DNA of 49,944 nt from CALLVF01 sp964632205 (GCA_964632205.1 CAZWBE010000006.1:1-49944); one strand, 5' to 3'; counted from the stretch's first letter, positions 17,159 to 25,514 are shown. Program-made: numbers and translations. The notes: generated by a model not told the origin, from the sequence alone.

Positions 17159-18076
17159 ATGAAAAAATTTTTTTATTTTAAAAAAATCGGAAAAGATTTA
17201 CAAGCGTATCAATTTAAAACTTTTTTAATAGGGATAGACAAACAAAAAAGTACTGAAGAAGAAAGAAAGCTTCTTAAAAGAGAGCTTGGACAAATGATTG
17301 AGGAAAAACTTGGTAAACAGGTTGATTTCGCTAATCCCGATATTGTTATAAAAATTGATTTAAAATATCAAACAATTAACTATCAGATTAAACCTCTTTA
17401 TTTTTATGGCCGCTACCAAAAAATTAAAGCCGGCATTCCTCAAACCCGCTGGCATAAAAAAATCTATCACACTTCAGTTCAAGAAGAGATAGGCGAGGTT
17501 ATCTTAAAACATACCCAAGGCGATAAACATGTCTTTCATGGCTGCGGAAGAGAAGATATCGATGTTCTGATGCTTGGCACTGGTCGACCTTTTGTTGTTG
17601 AAATCAAAAAGCCAAAAATAAGAGACATTAATTTAGAAGAGATTAGAAAAAAAATTAATCAATCAAAGTGGGTTAATGTTCTTGAGCTAAATTTTGCCTC
17701 TAAAGAAAAAATTAAAGAAATTAAATTAGCCAAACCAGATAAAATTTATCTTGCCGAAGTTCAATTAAAAAATTCTGTCAGCAAGGAAGAGTTATCAAAG
17801 ACGGGCAAAAAATTAAGCAACATCACGATTCGCCAAAAAACCCCTCAACGAGTTCTTCGTCGAAGATATGATTTAGAGAGAAGAAAAAAAATTTATTATT
17901 TTAAATTAAAAAAATATGACAAAATAAATCCTGTCTTTGAAATAAAAACCGAAGCCGGTACCTACATTAAAGAATTAATAAGCGGTGATAACGGAAGAAC
18001 TAAACCATCATTTAGTGAAGTATTAAAGCAAAAATGCGTCGTAAAAAACCTATCAGTCATTGATGTTATCTACTAA
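17159..18076 (+). CDS. Pus10-type tRNA pseudouridine synthase (archaeal-like)
   Basis: Pus10 makes pseudouridine at tRNA positions 54/55 in archaea and some eukaryotes; bacteria normally use TruB for Psi55. The 305-aa protein has a THUMP-like N-terminal half with KRELGQMIEEKLGKQVDF (40-57) and PLYFYGRYQKIKAGIPQTRW (79-98). It then has the catalytic motif FHGCGREDID (126-135), LGTGRPFVVEIKKP, and late in the protein AGTYIKELISGDNGRTKPS. All are Pus10 signatures. It lacks the N-terminal CxxC zinc module seen in archaeal Pus10. It probably came from archaea by transfer. The stop codon sits at the edge of REP-like copy R3. Confidence 0.85.
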   Translation: MKKFFYFKKIGKDLQAYQFKTFLIGIDKQKSTEEERKLLKRELGQMIEEKLGKQVDFANPDIVIKIDLKYQTINYQIKPLYFYGRYQKIKAGIPQTRWHKKIYHTSVQEEIGEVILKHTQGDKHVFHGCGREDIDVLMLGTGRPFVVEIKKPKIRDINLEEIRKKINQSKWVNVLELNFASKEKIKEIKLAKPDKIYLAEVQLKNSVSKEELSKTGKKLSNITIRQKTPQRVLRRRYDLERRKKIYYFKLKKYDKINPVFEIKTEAGTYIKELISGDNGRTKPSFSEVLKQKCVVKNLSVIDVIY

Positions 18077-18123
18077 GGTTCAGATACAAAACAACCTCAA
18101 GGGTTAAGTTATAGCCGAACCTT
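18075..18123 (+). repeat. REP-like repeat, copy R3 (3' flank of the RAYT gene)
   Basis: It reads AAGGTTCAGATACAAAA, then the hairpin CAACC-TCAA-GGGTT, then an inverted partial arm ending CGAACCTT. It contains the stop codons of both the Pus10 gene (plus strand) and the transposase gene (minus strand). With copy R4 it brackets the transposase gene. Confidence 0.9.
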
Positions 18124-18810
18124 ACCTTTTTTTTCAAAAATTAAATTCTTAATCTTCTGTAGTCTTTGTTGATAATCAGCTTGATTATAAACAAATTTTT
18201 TATAACGATCAGCTGTTTTAAAATAATTTGAAATCCACTCTTCACTTAAAAAATTAAAAAACTTTTTCCCCATATAATGAGAAAACGAAGTATAAGAATA
18301 AGCCTCAAGTTCCTCTAATTTTATCAAATAAGCGGTTACTGGATTGAGATGTATATATCGAGAAAGATGGATAAATTGCTCTTCTGTTTCAATTCTTACC
18401 CGCTTATATGAATGACAAAAAAGCGCTCCTCTCCTTTCCTGTTTTTTGTTGTAATATTTAGAAAAACTGTTTTGAAAGTTGGAAATAAAACTATCTATTC
18501 CGTCATTGCTAATTTGTCTTAATAAAAAATGATAGTGATTAGGCATAAAACAAAAGGCATAAATTTCTACTAAAGGAGGAGTAGAGGAGATAACGGAAAA
18601 AATCTCCTTTTGTTTTTCAAGAGGAAAATCTTTAAACCTAGAATAACTTATCTGCGGCTTGAATCGATAAAAATTTATCAATGAGATAGCTCGATTAAAA
18701 TTGTGCTTTTTTGCAAAAATAATTTCATCACCAACAGTCTGGTTGTAGATATGATAAAATTCATTATTAACTAAAATAATTTTTCTAGTTGTCATATTAA
18801 AAGTATACAT
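18109..18810 (-). CDS. REP-associated tyrosine transposase (RAYT, Y1/IS200-like)
   Basis: This is a single-tyrosine HUH nuclease of the TnpA_REP type. Motifs are EFYHIYNQ (17-24), MPNHYHFLL with the HUH residues His92 and His94, a catalytic Tyr at 119 or 120 in NSFSKYYNKK, and RYIHLNP (151-157). The 233 aa fit the family; Met6 is an alternative start. RAYTs are single-copy domesticated transposases that process REP hairpins. Two copies of the same repeat flank this gene in direct orientation, and further copies are scattered in the window, as expected for a REP/RAYT pair. Confidence 0.93.
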   Translation of the reverse strand: MYTFNMTTRKIILVNNEFYHIYNQTVGDEIIFAKKHNFNRAISLINFYRFKPQISYSRFKDFPLEKQKEIFSVISSTPPLVEIYAFCFMPNHYHFLLRQISNDGIDSFISNFQNSFSKYYNKKQERRGALFCHSYKRVRIETEEQFIHLSRYIHLNPVTAYLIKLEELEAYSYTSFSHYMGKKFFNFLSEEWISNYFKTADRYKKFVYNQADYQQRLQKIKNLIFEKKGKVRL

Positions 18811-18825
18811 TAAATATAAAAACTT

Positions 18826-18859
18826 AAGGTTCAGATATAAAACAACCTCAAGGGTTGAG
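18826..18859 (+). repeat. REP-like repeat, copy R4 (5' flank of the RAYT gene)
   Basis: It reads AAGGTTCAGATATAAAA followed by CAACC-TCAAG-GGTTG. This is the least degenerate copy. It sits between the transposase start and tRNA-Ser, ending 11 bp before the tRNA. Confidence 0.92.
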
Positions 18860-18870
18860 ATTTAAAATTT

Positions 18871-18958
18871 GGAAGGGTGCGAGAGCGGTTGAATCGGCAC
18901 GCCTGGAGAGCGTGTATCCGTGTTAAGCGGATCGCGGGTTCGAATCCCGCCCCTTCCG
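18871..18958 (+). tRNA. tRNA-Ser (anticodon GGA)
   Basis: This 88-nt type II tRNA has acceptor GGAAGGG/CCCTTCC, anticodon arm CACGC-CTGGAGA-GCGTG with GGA, a long variable arm around TATCCGTGTTAAGCGGATC, and a T arm with GGTTCGAATCC. The discriminator is G, as expected for tRNA-Ser. CCA is not encoded. Confidence 0.97.
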
Positions 18959-19010
18959 CTGATTAAAAAATAAATGAAACCCTAGTAACCGAATATTCTA
19001 AGACTAAACT

Positions 19011-20246
19011 TTAATCACATTTAACATTCTCCCCGCAATAAGGGCATTTATCTAAAAGTTCACCTTCCGGCCGCAAAACCGTTTTATGGCAATGAGGACA
19101 CTCAAACTCTCTCGAACCATATTTGTCATCCTCAAATATTGTCACTGTCCCGAAAGGAGTTAAAAGAAATCCTTTTTCTGCACTTCCACCTCCAGCACAT
19201 CCCGTTAAAGACTGCAAATAAATAACAGCTTGATCATAATAATTATCAGGTAAAAATCTTGTGTCAGGATAAAAACAAACTTTCCAGCTATCATCCTCAG
19301 ATTTACCCCTCCCGCTCACCATCCCCACTAATACAAAACTAATCAATCCCTTCAGCTCTTTTTTTATTTCTTCCGCTGAATAATTAACATCAACTAGTTT
19401 CTTGATTCTTTTTTCTAAAAAATCAATTAACCCCGCTATTTCATCAAAATGTTTAAAATCATAATCTTCGTGCCACCAATTATTAATTTGCGATCTTAAA
19501 TCTCTTTTTCGATGATCTTGATAATTAAATTTATCTGTTAAAAATTCGATTAGTTCTAATAAAGGCCAGTCACAAGTAATATTTAAAGAGGTAATATAAC
19601 TGACTAAATTTGTTTCGTCTCCTGATATTAACTGGCAAGGAATATCAACCCCCAACGAAGATATTATTGACAAAATGCCCTGTAAATGAATTTGGGTTCT
19701 TATAGTTAAACCTCTAATCTTTCCTTCCTTATCTTTCCATAAAACTTGGGCTTGAGTTTCTTTATAATCATAATCTAATCCTGTCCAACCGGCTGGCGAA
19801 ATTCTAAAAACAATTTCCCCTTGTTCTAAAACTTTTAATTTTTTCTCTAGGTCATTCATTGCTTTCAAAACAGCGCCATTTCTTTCTCGTCCATCAATCA
19901 TCTCAACAATCGGCTTATCACCATAAAATTCACCTACTAACCGACCTGAATTATTGAATCTTAAACTAAAAGGAATCACGCCTTCCTGAAGGATATATTC
20001 CAAATAATATCCATAAAGATCCATCCGCAGTTGATTTAAAGCAGTTAACATTCCTTCTTTATTGCATTGTTCTAAAAACAAATTTGTTTGATTTTCAATT
20101 CTAAAAGAAAGACTGTCAAAGTAATTTGGATTTTCTTTCCACCAGTTTAAAAAACTTTGATACTCAATTTCGTACCTTAAATTATTATCTGTTAAAGAAG
20201 GATAAACTGCTTCCGGGGTTAAAAATCTTTTTTCTAAAACACTCAT
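19011..20246 (-). CDS. Uncharacterised zinc-ribbon protein under a cobalamin riboswitch
   Basis: This 411-aa soluble protein has a C-terminal zinc ribbon, CPHC (383-386) and CPYC (401-404), plus a final Cys410. A glycine/cysteine stretch, SLTGCAGGGS, precedes it. The rest shows no domain I recognise; ISPAGWTGLDYDY in the middle and GMVSGRGKSEDDS later may be conserved motifs. I start at the ATG at 20246, which has an AGGGA Shine-Dalgarno site 5 bp upstream. The longer frame to a TTG at 20357 is translated riboswitch. The riboswitch suggests a role in handling or substituting for vitamin B12, but the function is unknown. Confidence 0.85.
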   Translation of the reverse strand: MSVLEKRFLTPEAVYPSLTDNNLRYEIEYQSFLNWWKENPNYFDSLSFRIENQTNLFLEQCNKEGMLTALNQLRMDLYGYYLEYILQEGVIPFSLRFNNSGRLVGEFYGDKPIVEMIDGRERNGAVLKAMNDLEKKLKVLEQGEIVFRISPAGWTGLDYDYKETQAQVLWKDKEGKIRGLTIRTQIHLQGILSIISSLGVDIPCQLISGDETNLVSYITSLNITCDWPLLELIEFLTDKFNYQDHRKRDLRSQINNWWHEDYDFKHFDEIAGLIDFLEKRIKKLVDVNYSAEEIKKELKGLISFVLVGMVSGRGKSEDDSWKVCFYPDTRFLPDNYYDQAVIYLQSLTGCAGGGSAEKGFLLTPFGTVTIFEDDKYGSREFECPHCHKTVLRPEGELLDKCPYCGENVKCD

Positions 20247-20249
20247 AAG

Positions 20250-20395
20250 TTTCCCTGCTCGGGGAAAAAGCTTGGTCGGTCTTCGGGCTTCTCCACTCTT
20301 TGCAAAGGGCGGAGTTACCGCTGCGGCACAGCCCCGGATTTTCACCGGCGTTCCCAATTCAATTAAAAAAGTCTTCCCATCTGCCTAAAGCAGAC
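20250..20395 (-). promoter_or_regulatory. Cobalamin riboswitch
   Basis: On the minus strand the conserved core is present in order. It has GGGAA, then GGTGAAAATCCGGGGCTG, then GCCGCAGCGGTAA, and after a hairpin GAAGCCCGAAGACCGACC, which matches the GAAGCCnGnAGACCnnCC end of the aptamer. A TCTGC-TTTAG-GCAGA hairpin precedes the core. The 3' part runs into a hairpin TTTCCC-CGAGCA-GGGAAA that holds the Shine-Dalgarno site of the downstream gene, which suggests translational control. Confidence 0.93.
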
Positions 20396-20519
20396 AGTGA
20401 CTTAATAACACCAAGCAATTAATAAAATTAAAAATCTTAACTCACTAGAGAAATTTTTTGCATTATTTTCGATTTTTTGTGTTATTGCCGATATGTTAAA
20501 AATTTTATAAAATATTATA

Positions 20520-21062
20520 ATGGATTATCAAAAAAAAATATTGAATATCGTTAAAGTTAATAAAAAAGATGAGGTTTTAGGACCAATTGAACGCTGGCAG
20601 GCTCATCAAGATGGGACTCTCCACCGAGGTTTTACCGTGATAATTAAAATTAATGAACATGTTATCATCCAGAAAAGAAAACATCGCGTTTTTGATAATG
20701 TTTTTGATCTCTCATTTTCCTCTCATCAAACTTTTGTCAATAACAAGATAGAAAAAATTGATGAGGCAGTTAAAACAGCCTTTCGCCGCGAATGGTTTTT
20801 TAAAGGTAAAATTTTAGATCTAAAATTTTTAGAAAAGTATTATTATAAGGAAAAAGATAAGCAAACCAGTTTTGAGGAACACGAAATTAATTATCTTTTT
20901 TTGCTTAATTTGAAAGGAAAAATTGAACATAACCCGAAATTTGCTTATGGGATGGATCAGTTAACTATTGACAATCTTCCAAAAAAATTTAAGCAATTTA
21001 ACTTTGCTCCTTGGGTTAAAAAAATTTCTATTAGTAAAATAAATCAATATCTGTTTTTCTAA
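20520..21062 (+). CDS. Nudix hydrolase, isopentenyl-diphosphate isomerase-like
   Basis: The 180 aa resemble type I IDI and related Nudix proteins. The N-terminus has VNKKDEVLGPIERWQAH, then LHRGFTVII (34-42) and VFDLSFSSHQTF (61-72). The Nudix box region, IEKIDEAVKTAFRREWFF, keeps the RE pair but lacks the leading Gly and the EExG end, so catalysis by the standard mechanism is doubtful. It diverges from the riboswitch-controlled gene with about 125 bp between the riboswitch and this ATG. Its last bases overlap the end of the photolyase gene by four bases on the opposite strand. Confidence 0.7.
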   Translation: MDYQKKILNIVKVNKKDEVLGPIERWQAHQDGTLHRGFTVIIKINEHVIIQKRKHRVFDNVFDLSFSSHQTFVNNKIEKIDEAVKTAFRREWFFKGKILDLKFLEKYYYKEKDKQTSFEEHEINYLFLLNLKGKIEHNPKFAYGMDQLTIDNLPKKFKQFNFAPWVKKISISKINQYLFF

Positions 21063-22417
21063 CATTTTAACTGCGATTTTTCCAACTTTTCTATATTGTC
21101 AACATAAATATCAATGTTAAATTTTCTCTTTAATCCGGAATCGCTCATATGTCTTACTTTTCCCAATATAGGACGCTCAAACCAAGGGCGATCAAAATTA
21201 CCAAAACACCAAGAGACACCGGCATAACCGTTGGGATCTCTGCCATCAAGCTCATATTTATCGTTTAAATAAATCAAGATCTGATAAGCTTTCCTCCAAT
21301 CATCAACCCATTCAATGACTTTCTTTCCCCAATACATTCTCATATAATTATGCATTTTTCCTGTTATTACCATCTCTTTTTGAGCACTGTTCCAATAAGG
21401 ATCATGGGTTTTCCCCTCCTCCAATGTTTTTAGATCATAAATATAATTTTTTTTATCTAGCCGATGATCATCAAGAGTTTTTTTCGCCCAATAGGGAAGA
21501 CTTTGCCAATTGCGATAATTAGGATCATAAAAAACAAAATTTCTCGCCAACTCTCGCCAAACAATAAGCTCATTAAAAAAAGCAATAACATTTTCATCTT
21601 CAGATGAGTAATGCTTTAAAACTTCCCGGATAATTTTCACTGGTGAAATGAAACCAAAATGAAGATAGGGTGATAGGTTGGATTGATAATCTTTTGTAGG
21701 ATCACTACGGTATTTTTGATAGAATACCAGTTTTTTTTCCAAAAATATCTTCAATTGTCTTCTCGCCATTTCCTCACCGCCAATAAACTGAGTCGGTTTA
21801 ACAGATTTATCTATATTTAATTTATCAAATATTTTCTCAATCTCATCCTCAGTTTGATTAAAGATCTTTGTTTTATTTAAGAGAGTGTTTAACCTAAACG
21901 GTTGGGCAAAGTAGGGGAGAGCCCTAAAAATTTTTTTTCTGATTTGAAAGGCAAAATTAACTCGTCGATCGCTTAAAATCTTAACCGGCACCAAAACATC
22001 GCTTTCAACAACAAAAGTTGGTATTGTCAATCTTTTAAAAATTTCTCTCCGCCAAACTCGCTGTCTTTTTAAATAACCAAAATCACAAACAAAACAGCTG
22101 GCTTTTTGACTGAATTTGACAATATCATTGAAATCTTCAATTTTTTCAACAAAAAAATTTATTCCTAATTTATTTAAAGAGTCTCTTAATTCAAGTAGTC
22201 CCTCTTTTAAAAATTGATATTGTCTTAAGTTGCCTGCTTGATTATTTCTCAGACCAAAATAAACTACCAAAGGTTGCTTTACATCATTGGCTAAATTAAT
22301 AGCCAAATTAAGGCCGTAATTGTAATCAACCCGCAAACTTGTCTGGACCCAGTAAACAACAAAGTCACCCTTTCTTTCAAGTGAATATTGATTAATGATG
22401 TGAATTCTTTCTTTCAT
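21059..22417 (-). CDS. phrB: Class II CPD photolyase
   Basis: It repairs cyclobutane pyrimidine dimers using FAD and light. The N-terminal Rossmann domain starts SLERKGDFVVYWVQTSLR, the class II form. The FAD-binding helical domain includes SNLSPYLHFGFISP near 248, KMHNYMRMYWGKKV near 354 and LDGRDPNGYAGVSWCFG near 391, followed by RPWFERPILGKVRHMS. At 452 aa it is full length. Photolyase in a minimal genome suggests life in light or UV stress, or acquisition from a neighbour. Confidence 0.92.
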   Translation of the reverse strand: MKERIHIINQYSLERKGDFVVYWVQTSLRVDYNYGLNLAINLANDVKQPLVVYFGLRNNQAGNLRQYQFLKEGLLELRDSLNKLGINFFVEKIEDFNDIVKFSQKASCFVCDFGYLKRQRVWRREIFKRLTIPTFVVESDVLVPVKILSDRRVNFAFQIRKKIFRALPYFAQPFRLNTLLNKTKIFNQTEDEIEKIFDKLNIDKSVKPTQFIGGEEMARRQLKIFLEKKLVFYQKYRSDPTKDYQSNLSPYLHFGFISPVKIIREVLKHYSSEDENVIAFFNELIVWRELARNFVFYDPNYRNWQSLPYWAKKTLDDHRLDKKNYIYDLKTLEEGKTHDPYWNSAQKEMVITGKMHNYMRMYWGKKVIEWVDDWRKAYQILIYLNDKYELDGRDPNGYAGVSWCFGNFDRPWFERPILGKVRHMSDSGLKRKFNIDIYVDNIEKLEKSQLKC

Positions 22418-22461
22418 TGTTAATTAAAAAAATAAATAAACTAGAAAAATTTAAGTTATAC

Positions 22462-22467
22462 TATAAT
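22462..22467 (+). promoter_or_regulatory. Possible -10 box of the ZIP gene
   Basis: There is a perfect TATAAT 16 bp upstream of the ATG at 22484. No convincing -35 is visible. Confidence 0.35.
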
Positions 22468-22483
22468 AAATAAATATAATAAT

Positions 22484-23242
22484 ATGGCTTTTATAAGTAA
22501 TGTTTCCTTACTAACGATTGTCAGTGTCATTGGCGTTAGCCTAATCGCGCTTCTTGGATTGCTGGCTTTATTTTTTAAAAAAAACAATGTTAAAAATTTT
22601 TTAATTTACCTGGTTTCTTTTTCCGCCGGCGCTCTTTTTGGCGATGTGTTTTTTCATCTTTTGCCAGAAATTATTGAGGAACATGGCTTTACCTTAGTCG
22701 TTTCATTCTCTGTTTTAACAGGTATAGTTTTTAGTTTTATTTTAGAAAAAATTATTGGCTGGCGCCATTGCCACATACCACTAAATAAAAATCATATTCA
22801 TCGATTCGCCTATATGAATCTCTGGGGAGATTTTTTTCATAATTTTATAGACGGCTTAAGTATTGCTGTTTCTTATCTTGTCAATATTCCCACCGGCATC
22901 GCCACTACTTTAGCTGTCATCTTTCATGAAATTCCCCAAGAGATTGGTGATTTTGGCGTTTTGCTTCATGGTGGTTTATCGACTAAAAAAGCCTTGTTTC
23001 TAAATTTTTTAACCGCTTTAGCGGCGGTTGTGGGAGCAATTGTTGGTTTATTTTTAAACAATCAGGTTGAGAATCTTACTTTATACCTTATCCCTTTTGC
23101 GGCCGGTAACTTCATTTATATCGCCGGCTCTGATTTGATTCCCGAACTTCATAAAGAAAGTGAACTTAAAAAAGGATTAAAACAGATTATAAGCTTCTTT
23201 TTTGGAATTTTAATAATGTTTTTACTCTTAAGCCTTGAGTAA
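22484..23242 (+). CDS. ZIP family metal transporter
   Basis: The 252 aa have about eight hydrophobic segments. The metal-site helices show HNFIDGLSIAVSYL (TM4) and HEIPQEIGDFGVLLHGG (TM5), the ZIP signatures. HLLPEIIEEHG lies in TM2. ZIP proteins import Zn, Fe or Mn; the exact metal is not predictable. The cytoplasmic loop between TM3 and TM4 is His-rich (HCHIPLNKNHIH), usual for the family. The neighbouring gene on the other strand converges six bases downstream. Confidence 0.92.
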   Translation: MAFISNVSLLTIVSVIGVSLIALLGLLALFFKKNNVKNFLIYLVSFSAGALFGDVFFHLLPEIIEEHGFTLVVSFSVLTGIVFSFILEKIIGWRHCHIPLNKNHIHRFAYMNLWGDFFHNFIDGLSIAVSYLVNIPTGIATTLAVIFHEIPQEIGDFGVLLHGGLSTKKALFLNFLTALAAVVGAIVGLFLNNQVENLTLYLIPFAAGNFIYIAGSDLIPELHKESELKKGLKQIISFFFGILIMFLLLSLE

Positions 23243-23247
23243 GATTC

Positions 23248-25473
23248 TTATCGATGATAATTAGACCTTAATCTTTCCTGATATAATAGCGGGTAGATTT
23301 CTGGAGGAAATAAAAGATCGTAAAAAGAAGGTATGCCATTTTCTCCAGCCAACATTCTTCTTACCACATAATCTTGATCATCGGCTCTTTTTTCTAACCA
23401 ACCCATCCAAAAACCACCTTCATCAACTTCTGCTTCTTTTGACGATAAATAAGGATAAACCACCAGCTCTATCTGTTGATCACCAACTTCGATAATATAT
23501 TTCACCGCCAAAATTCTTTTACCTTGCGATCCGGTTCTTTTTCCTTCCATCTCTTTTTTTCCTTCCTTAAATCCTTGTAAACCATAAGATGGTGTTTTTT
23601 TTATAATAATATTTAGTTTAGGATAATTTTGGCTAAAATATGTTTCCAAACTCCGAGCAAATGAATCATTCATTAAGCTTTCAATCAAGTTCTCTGGATT
23701 ATTACCAGCATAAACCAGGCTGTAAGAAAAAAAATCGCGGATATTTTCTGGTTTTTCTTTAAATGACTTTCTTAAAAAAGATAACCAAGATTTTGGGGGT
23801 TTTTTATCTACAATAAAACATTCTGCATCCTTTTCTCCTATTTTAATTTTAATTTTTCTCACTAAAATTGAATAGAGACCTTTTATTCCTTTACGCTTAA
23901 TAATTTCCTGATGTACAGGCTCAGTGAAAAGATTCTCAACAATAGAATTTATTGCAAATATTTTATCAGGATGTGTATGTTCATGAAAATACCTAACTGA
24001 TAAGAAGCCTTTCATTAAAAGAAGAAGTTGTCGCCCAGCCTCAAACATCATTTGCAATTGATATTTTTTTGATTCAGGATTTTGATATTGAAATGTCCCT
24101 AAAAATAAAAGAATCAATTTTCCTAACGGTGCTCCAGATACTTCATTCATTAATCGATAATTTTGAATCAAACCTTCGTGTAAGCTTTTATCAGCTGTTT
24201 TTAAATTTTCTTCAAGATGGAGCCAAAAATTATTAAAATAAGCAAAGGTCAAATCCATCTCTTTATCAGTAATTTTAAAGTCTCGTATTAAGGCCTCTTT
24301 CACATATTGATTAAAAGCCGCAATTAATTCGTCTTTTTCCTTATGAGAAATATTAATGTCTTGAAAATAATTACGATCATCTGGTATCCCTCGTTCTTTA
24401 AAAAAACTTTTTTTCAATTGAAAAAAATATCTAAAAAAAGCCCCTGTCGCCTCAGTTGTCTCATTTAAAAAAGGATCTATATTTTTTCCTTCAAGTAAAC
24501 GAGATAATAACATAGGCATAAAATACAAAACATCATTTCCTAAAAAAGCCCCATTTAATCCTTCATAAATTTTTTTTGCCTCCTCATTTTCTAAGTCTTG
24601 GGACTGAACTCTCTTTCGCTCTAAACTCCTTTCTAAACCTCGTCGCATAAATCTAATTACTTCTTGGTGATATATTTTTTGAAAATCCTCGAGAGTTAAA
24701 TTTTCATTTGCTTTGAAAATATCAGTAAATCTTCGTTCAAGAAAGGCCTCAATTCTGCTTAAATGAGCTAATGCTTGACGAAAAACTTGAGCTCTTTTCT
24801 CAATATTGTCCTGAGAAATAGAAAATCTTATACCTGATTGAGAATCAAAATTTTTTGACGGATCAGATTCAGACAATCTTAAATGCTCTTCAAGAAATAA
24901 ACCATCGAACTGTCCTCCTTCAATTAATCTTTTTAGATCACTAAGCGACACTATTACTACTTCTCTAATTTTTTTATCGCCAATTAAACCACCAATTAAA
25001 TCCTCATCACTACCTCCACAAGGTAAAACAAAAAAAGCAGTTAAATGAACAGTTCTACAAATTGATTCTCCGTTTATCACTAATGAATAAGAATAAACAC
25101 CTTCATTCTTATTAAACGGGTTTTTTAACTCTCGTCTTAATCTTTTTCTTAATAGTCTGCGATCACCATGGGGTATACCTGTTAATCCTAATTCTTCTAT
25201 TACTTCTCTTTGAGCTGCTTCCTCATAATCTTCATACGGATCAAGTTTTCCTCCAAAAAAAGTCCATCTTTCACCTCCCTTTTCTTGCGAGCTCTTTTTA
25301 GCTAATAAAAATCTCAAAAAAGAAAACTTCCTGTCACTGTCACTGTCAGACACCCCACCTACACCCATGAAATAATTATATATCTCAGAAGCTGGCGCTA
25401 AAGTTAACACCAGCGACCTTGAAACAGGTTGGTTTTCTTTAGGTATCTCCGTAATAATTTCTGAATTATTCAT
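23248..25473 (-). CDS. Large Nudix-domain fusion protein of unknown function
   Basis: Residues 20-200 form a Nudix hydrolase domain with a complete Nudix box at 75-97 (GKLDPYE, then REVIEELGL), so it should cleave a nucleoside diphosphate-X bond using Mg. The remaining 540 residues are soluble, mostly helical and charged, and match nothing I know. There are clusters such as FMRRGLERSLERKR near 275 and VRYFHEHTHPDKIF near 486. The 741 aa are far longer than ordinary Nudix enzymes (150-250). It is transcribed alone from a divergent promoter shared with the MurF-like gene. Confidence 0.85.
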   Translation of the reverse strand: MNNSEIITEIPKENQPVSRSLVLTLAPASEIYNYFMGVGGVSDSDSDRKFSFLRFLLAKKSSQEKGGERWTFFGGKLDPYEDYEEAAQREVIEELGLTGIPHGDRRLLRKRLRRELKNPFNKNEGVYSYSLVINGESICRTVHLTAFFVLPCGGSDEDLIGGLIGDKKIREVVIVSLSDLKRLIEGGQFDGLFLEEHLRLSESDPSKNFDSQSGIRFSISQDNIEKRAQVFRQALAHLSRIEAFLERRFTDIFKANENLTLEDFQKIYHQEVIRFMRRGLERSLERKRVQSQDLENEEAKKIYEGLNGAFLGNDVLYFMPMLLSRLLEGKNIDPFLNETTEATGAFFRYFFQLKKSFFKERGIPDDRNYFQDINISHKEKDELIAAFNQYVKEALIRDFKITDKEMDLTFAYFNNFWLHLEENLKTADKSLHEGLIQNYRLMNEVSGAPLGKLILLFLGTFQYQNPESKKYQLQMMFEAGRQLLLLMKGFLSVRYFHEHTHPDKIFAINSIVENLFTEPVHQEIIKRKGIKGLYSILVRKIKIKIGEKDAECFIVDKKPPKSWLSFLRKSFKEKPENIRDFFSYSLVYAGNNPENLIESLMNDSFARSLETYFSQNYPKLNIIIKKTPSYGLQGFKEGKKEMEGKRTGSQGKRILAVKYIIEVGDQQIELVVYPYLSSKEAEVDEGGFWMGWLEKRADDQDYVVRRMLAGENGIPSFYDLLFPPEIYPLLYQERLRSNYHR

Positions 25474-25485
25474 AACAAAACCTAT

Positions 25486-25514
25486 AGTATATCATAAAAC
25501 AAAAAAATATGATA
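25486..25514. promoter_or_regulatory. Divergent promoter with inverted repeat
   Basis: Between the Nudix fusion (minus) and the MurF-like gene (plus), TATCATA (25490-25496) and TATGATA (25508-25514) form a 7-bp inverted repeat with an 11-bp spacer. On the plus strand TATGAT lies 12 bp before the ATG at 25526. On the minus strand TATACT lies 12 bp before the ATG at 25473. These are candidate -10 boxes in both directions. Confidence 0.45.

Noticed and set aside
20247..20357. N-terminal extension of the zinc-ribbon protein
   Set aside because: These residues are the translation of the cobalamin riboswitch, and the TTG start has no support. The ATG at 20246 has a Shine-Dalgarno site.
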